This document shows positions 60,695 through 64,000 of a stretch of 64,000 nucleotides of DNA, one piece after another. The stretch lies in the NCBI RefSeq assembly GCF_027920805.1, contig NZ_JANWOI010000004.1, forward strand, positions 124,001 through 188,000. Reading direction: 5' to 3'. The notes beneath the pieces were generated by a model. It was not told where the DNA came from, made no database searches, and saw only the letters and a program-made list of their open reading frames with translations. The first letter of the stretch is position 1. Each line of letters opens with the position of its first letter. Position numbers and translations under genes: made by a program. The DNA comes from Govania unica. GTDB taxonomy: Bacteria > Pseudomonadota > Alphaproteobacteria > Sphingomonadales > Govanellaceae.

Positions 60695-63454
60695 TTATGG
60701 CCGCGCAGTCTCGCCCAAAAACGCGCGCAGTTTCTGGGCGGTTTCCGCAAGGCCGATGCGTTCCACCGGGACGCCTTCGGGGAAGGCGGTCAACAGCCGG
60801 GATGGCATGGCGCTTTCGAGCATGACGAAGACTCCGCGGTCGTCGGCGCGGCGGATCAGGCGGCCGAAGGCCTGCTTGAGCTTGAGCCGGGTCATCATGT
60901 CGTCATAGTGCCGCCCGCCAAAGGCGTCGCGGCGGACGCGGTGGAGGATGGTCGGGCGTGGCCAGGGCACGCGGTCGAACACAAGCAGCCGGAGCGCCTG
61001 ACCGGGCACATCGACGCCATCGCGCACGGCGTCGGTGCCAAGCAGGCAGCTATGCTGTTCGGCGCGGAAAATATCGACGAGGCTTGCCGTGTCCATGGGC
61101 GTCACATGCTGGGCATATAACGGGATGCCGGCCATTTCGAGCGGCTTTTCGATGCGGTCATAGACGGCGCGCAGACGGGCGATGGCGGTGAACAGACCAA
61201 GCGCCCCGCCGCCCGCTGCGAGAAACAGCGTGCGATAGGCGGCGGCGATCATATCGATCTCGCGCCGGTTCACATCGGTGACGATGAACACGCGGGTGTT
61301 GGTCTTGTAATCAAAGGGCGACTGGAACGAGGCGCGGGTGGCGGGCAGCACCAGATGGCCGCCACCGGTGCGCACTTCGGCGCTTTGCCAGTCGGCGTCC
61401 GGGTCCTTGGCATCTGGATCGTGGTCGCGGAGGGTGGCCGAGGTGATGAGCACCCCGTCAGCACCTTCAAGCACCGTTTCCGAAAACGGCCGGGTCGGGT
61501 CGATCCAGTGACGGTGCATGCCGATATCCATCTCGCGGCCCTGCGCGCGGTCGACGGCGAACCAGTCGACAAAGGCGTCATGGGGCGCGCCGCCCAGGCC
61601 TTCGAGCATGGCACGCCAGCCGTAATTCACCGTTTCCACCCGATGGGAAATGGATTTCGCCAGCGACTCGATGCGGCCCCGGGTGGTGCTGTCGAGCACA
61701 TCGGCTTCGGCATCCAGCATGCGGGTGAGCTTGATCGCAAGCGCGCTCAGCGGCTTGCCGAGATCCTCAAGGGCCGCCGACAGATGGGCGGCGGCTTCGG
61801 CGAGGCCGGGCACCGGGTCATTGGTCGGGGTTTCGAGACTATGGCCATCCTCGACCCGTCCGGCGCGAGCGTGGACTTGCGCGTGCACATGGAACAGGAA
61901 ATGTTCCGTCGGGCCGTAAGGGTCGCCTTCCTGAATGCGTTTGAGCCAGCCATCGGCGGGCAGGCCTTGCGCCGCCTTGAGCGCATCGGCGAGCAGCTTT
62001 TCGCCGCTTTCATCATCCGACAACAGATCGCCGATGCGGGAGCGCAGGCCGCGGGCCCGCCCGGCCGTGCCGTCGGTGCCGCGAATCCAGCGCCGCAGCT
62101 CCATGGCCTCGGCCCCGGACAGGATGACGGAAAAGGCGCTGTCGGCAGCGTCGAACAGGTGATGGCCTTCGTCAAAAACGATGCGGCGGGGCACTTCGCT
62201 CGGCCCCCGTCCGGTGGAGGCCTGGATCATCACCACCGCATGATTGGCGACCACCAGCGACGCGGTTTTTGATTTGCGCTGGGCGCGTTCGATGAAGCAG
62301 CGGCGGTAATGGGCGCAGGCCGAATAAATGCATTCGCCACGGCGGTCGGTGAGCCCGCCGATGCGGCCGCCACCGTAAAAACTCGCAAGCCAGGACGGGA
62401 AATCGCCGCCCACCATATCGCCGTCACGACTGAAGCGGGCCCAGCGTTTGACCAGACCGATCAGCACCCGCGCTACCGGATTGAGCGCGCCCTGACGGCT
62501 GCGTTCCTCAAGATTGAGCAGGCAGAGATAATTTTCCCGCCCCTTGCGGACCACCGTGCGTTCGGCGCGGACCTGGGGGTCGGGATAAAGCTTTTCAAGC
62601 TCCTGATCCAGCTGGCGCTGCAGGTTCTTGGTATAGGTCGAAAGCCACACCGTGCCGCGATTTTTCTCGGCCCAGAGGCTCGCCGGAGCCACATAGCCCA
62701 GGGTCTTGCCGGTGCCGGTGCCTGCCTCGGCCAGCACAAGACGCGGGCTCCGCACCTGGGCCGGCGGGGCGAAGGCTTCGGCGGCGGTCTGGGCATAGGC
62801 GCGCTGTTCGGGGCGGTCTTCGGACCCGAGGCCCACAAGATCACCAAGACGGCGGGCGGTTTCCTCGGCTCCGACTGGGGCGGTGCCGGGCGGCGGCGGC
62901 GGGGCCTCGTCCTCCCATTCGGGGAGGGCTTCCCACACCGGACGGGCCCGCGGTCGGGCGCCGCTGCGGGCGGCGAGCGTCATCAGCACCAGCTCGGCCC
63001 AGGGCCAGCCAGCGGTCATCATATCGGCGGCGTCCTGATCGACAGCGGCGAGGTAAGGATAACGCGGGGCGAGGAGATCGGCGAGCAGGTGATGGGCGGC
63101 GAGGGCCACGGTGTCGGCTTCGGCCGCCAGATGATGGCCGGGGTCGGGCAGCCCGAGGGCAGCGGCGAGCCCGCGCACGGTCGGCAGGATGGCGGCGGCG
63201 GGACGGACGAAGGCGAAAAGTTCAAGCACATCGAGAAAGCGCGGATTGTCGACCCGGCCACGCCGCGCCACCACCGCCTGATTGCAGACGATCACCGGCC
63301 CGCGCAGCAGCACGCCGCCCAAAGCCGCCGGAGACAGGCTTTCATGGCGGCCGTCGCCATGGCGCATGACGACTTCGACCGGCCCGGCGCTGAGCGCGGG
63401 CAGGGCTTTGAGACGGGACGACACATCGTTGGGCAGCATATCAGGCACGGTCAT
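60695..63454 (-). CDS. ATP-dependent DNA helicase, DinG/XPD type with Fe-S cysteines
   Basis: A 919-residue superfamily 2 helicase. Residues 1-200 hold a poorly conserved N-terminal part with no recognised motif. Walker A is AEAGTGTGKTLGYVAPASLW (about 243-262), and the DEAH-equivalent is VFDEGHHLF (about 427-435). Four cysteines (311, 375, 380, 386) between these motifs match the iron-sulfur cluster of DinG/XPD helicases. C-terminal motifs include LLGTDAVRDGVDVPGQAL and LKQAFGRLIRRADDRG. Such enzymes unwind DNA with a 5' to 3' polarity in repair. The start at 63454 lacks a clear ribosome site. Confidence 0.93.
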   Translation of the reverse strand: MTVPDMLPNDVSSRLKALPALSAGPVEVVMRHGDGRHESLSPAALGGVLLRGPVIVCNQAVVARRGRVDNPRFLDVLELFAFVRPAAAILPTVRGLAAALGLPDPGHHLAAEADTVALAAHHLLADLLAPRYPYLAAVDQDAADMMTAGWPWAELVLMTLAARSGARPRARPVWEALPEWEDEAPPPPPGTAPVGAEETARRLGDLVGLGSEDRPEQRAYAQTAAEAFAPPAQVRSPRLVLAEAGTGTGKTLGYVAPASLWAEKNRGTVWLSTYTKNLQRQLDQELEKLYPDPQVRAERTVVRKGRENYLCLLNLEERSRQGALNPVARVLIGLVKRWARFSRDGDMVGGDFPSWLASFYGGGRIGGLTDRRGECIYSACAHYRRCFIERAQRKSKTASLVVANHAVVMIQASTGRGPSEVPRRIVFDEGHHLFDAADSAFSVILSGAEAMELRRWIRGTDGTAGRARGLRSRIGDLLSDDESGEKLLADALKAAQGLPADGWLKRIQEGDPYGPTEHFLFHVHAQVHARAGRVEDGHSLETPTNDPVPGLAEAAAHLSAALEDLGKPLSALAIKLTRMLDAEADVLDSTTRGRIESLAKSISHRVETVNYGWRAMLEGLGGAPHDAFVDWFAVDRAQGREMDIGMHRHWIDPTRPFSETVLEGADGVLITSATLRDHDPDAKDPDADWQSAEVRTGGGHLVLPATRASFQSPFDYKTNTRVFIVTDVNRREIDMIAAAYRTLFLAAGGGALGLFTAIARLRAVYDRIEKPLEMAGIPLYAQHVTPMDTASLVDIFRAEQHSCLLGTDAVRDGVDVPGQALRLLVFDRVPWPRPTILHRVRRDAFGGRHYDDMMTRLKLKQAFGRLIRRADDRGVFVMLESAMPSRLLTAFPEGVPVERIGLAETAQKLRAFLGETARP

Positions 63455-63479
63455 GACGGCGGAGTATAGTGGCGGCGAG

Positions 63480-63508
63480 TTGACGCGACCAGCCCCGCTG
63501 ACTATTAG
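63480..63508 (+). promoter_or_regulatory. Promoter of the lysyl-tRNA synthetase gene
   Basis: TTGACG (63480-63485), a 17-base spacer and TATTAG (63503-63508). It gives a leader of about 30 bases before the ATG. Confidence 0.6.
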
Positions 63509-63543
63509 ACATCTACTGTAATGATGAATAAGGAACCCCGCCG

Positions 63544-64000
63544 ATGAGCAGCGACCGTGACCTTGGCCTTGAAAGCAATGCCTGGCCCTTTCAGGAAGCT
63601 CTGAAACTTGTCGAGCGGGTGAAGAAAACCGGCAAAGAAAGTGTTCTGTTCGAAACCGGCTACGGTCCAAGCGGCCTGCCGCATATCGGCACCTTCGGCG
63701 AAGTGGCGCGCACCACCATGGTGCGGAAGGCGTTTTCGCTGTTGTCGGACCTGCCGACCCGGCTTATTGCCTTTTCGGACGATATGGACGGCCTCCGCAA
63801 GGTGCCGGACAATGTGCCGAACAAGGACATGCTGCAGCAGTTCCTGAACAGGCCGCTGACCCAGGTTCCGGACCCGTTCGGGACCCATGAAAGCTTTGCT
63901 CATCACAACAATGCGCGGCTGCGCGAGTTCCTCGATCGCTTCGGGTTCGAGTATGAATTCCTCTCGGCCACCGAGTGCTATAAGTCGGGGCGGTTTGATG
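63544..64000 (+). CDS. lysS: Lysyl-tRNA synthetase, class I (3' end missing)
   Basis: Only the first 152 codons are in the window. The sequence starts [20 protein letters not shown] and contains the HIGH-type element [35 protein letters not shown], and [20 protein letters not shown]. These are hallmarks of the class I LysRS of alphaproteobacteria and archaea, not the class II enzyme of most bacteria. AAGGAA lies nine bases before the ATG. The catalytic KMSKS loop and the anticodon-binding part are beyond the window. Confidence 0.96.
   Translation, partial: MSSDRDLGLESNAWPFQEALKLVERVKKTGKESVLFETGYGPSGLPHIGTFGEVARTTMVRKAFSLLSDLPTRLIAFSDDMDGLRKVPDNVPNKDMLQQFLNRPLTQVPDPFGTHESFAHHNNARLREFLDRFGFEYEFLSATECYKSGRFD

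Overview
The window is a contiguous piece of an alphaproteobacterial chromosome. It is GC-rich, gene-dense and has no phage, insertion sequence, CRISPR array or plasmid genes. The class is indicated by the ChvG/ChvI two-component pair followed by a truncated HprK, RapZ and a sugar-free phosphotransferase chain, by DivL (a sensor-kinase paralogue with tyrosine at the phospho-site), by the AddAB (not RecBCD) helicase-nuclease, by a class I lysyl-tRNA synthetase and by the order aroA-cmk-rpsA ... ihfB ... pyrF-trpF-trpB-trpA-accD-folC. I cannot name the genus from sequence alone.

Layout. Positions 1-1458 hold the 3' end of a ZnuD-like TonB-dependent receptor. Positions 1659-4710 hold a thiamine salvage unit on the minus strand: a TPP riboswitch, a TonB-dependent receptor and TenA. 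Then come a ChaN-type lipoprotein and a J-domain protein (4747-6181, minus), and pckA (minus), divergent from chvI-chvG-hprK-rapZ-EIIA-ptsH-ptsI (8259-14729, plus). ahcY follows with its own promoter, a palindromic operator candidate and a terminator. The pair mprF/lpiA-acvB (17802-20387, minus) makes and probably hydrolyses aminoacyl-phosphatidylglycerol. It is divergent from divL-tsaE-amgK/murU fusion-addB-addA (20638-31775, plus), in which several genes overlap by 4 bp. trxA follows.

Positions 32475-44347 are a long minus-strand block of housekeeping genes: aroA-cmk-rpsA, a DUF3147-type membrane protein, then sppA, ihfB, a LapA-domain protein, pyrF, trpF, trpB, trpA, accD and folC. Positions 44548-45750 carry a zinc-ribbon acidic protein, tRNA-Ala(GGC), a possible 23-residue membrane peptide and a DUF1491 protein. 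A thioesterase, an Asp/Glu racemase-family protein, hslU and hslV follow on the minus strand. The histidine operon hisB-(DUF2628)-hisH-(GNAT)-hisA-hisF-hisE occupies 49232-53315. The remainder holds a YifB/ComM-type AAA+ protein, an envelope locus (AMIN domain-beta-barrel protein, LolA-like protein, MMPL/RND transporter), a DinG/XPD-type iron-sulfur helicase and the 5' end of the lysyl-tRNA synthetase gene.

Several intergenic gaps are filled by short dispersed palindromic repeats of at least three sequence types. The least ordinary parts are the AMIN-barrel/LolA-like/MMPL locus with CtrA-like sites upstream, the AmgK-MurU fusion, the riboswitch-controlled outer-membrane receptor, a possible leaderless DUF3147 mRNA and the tiny hydrophobic ORF next to tRNA-Ala.
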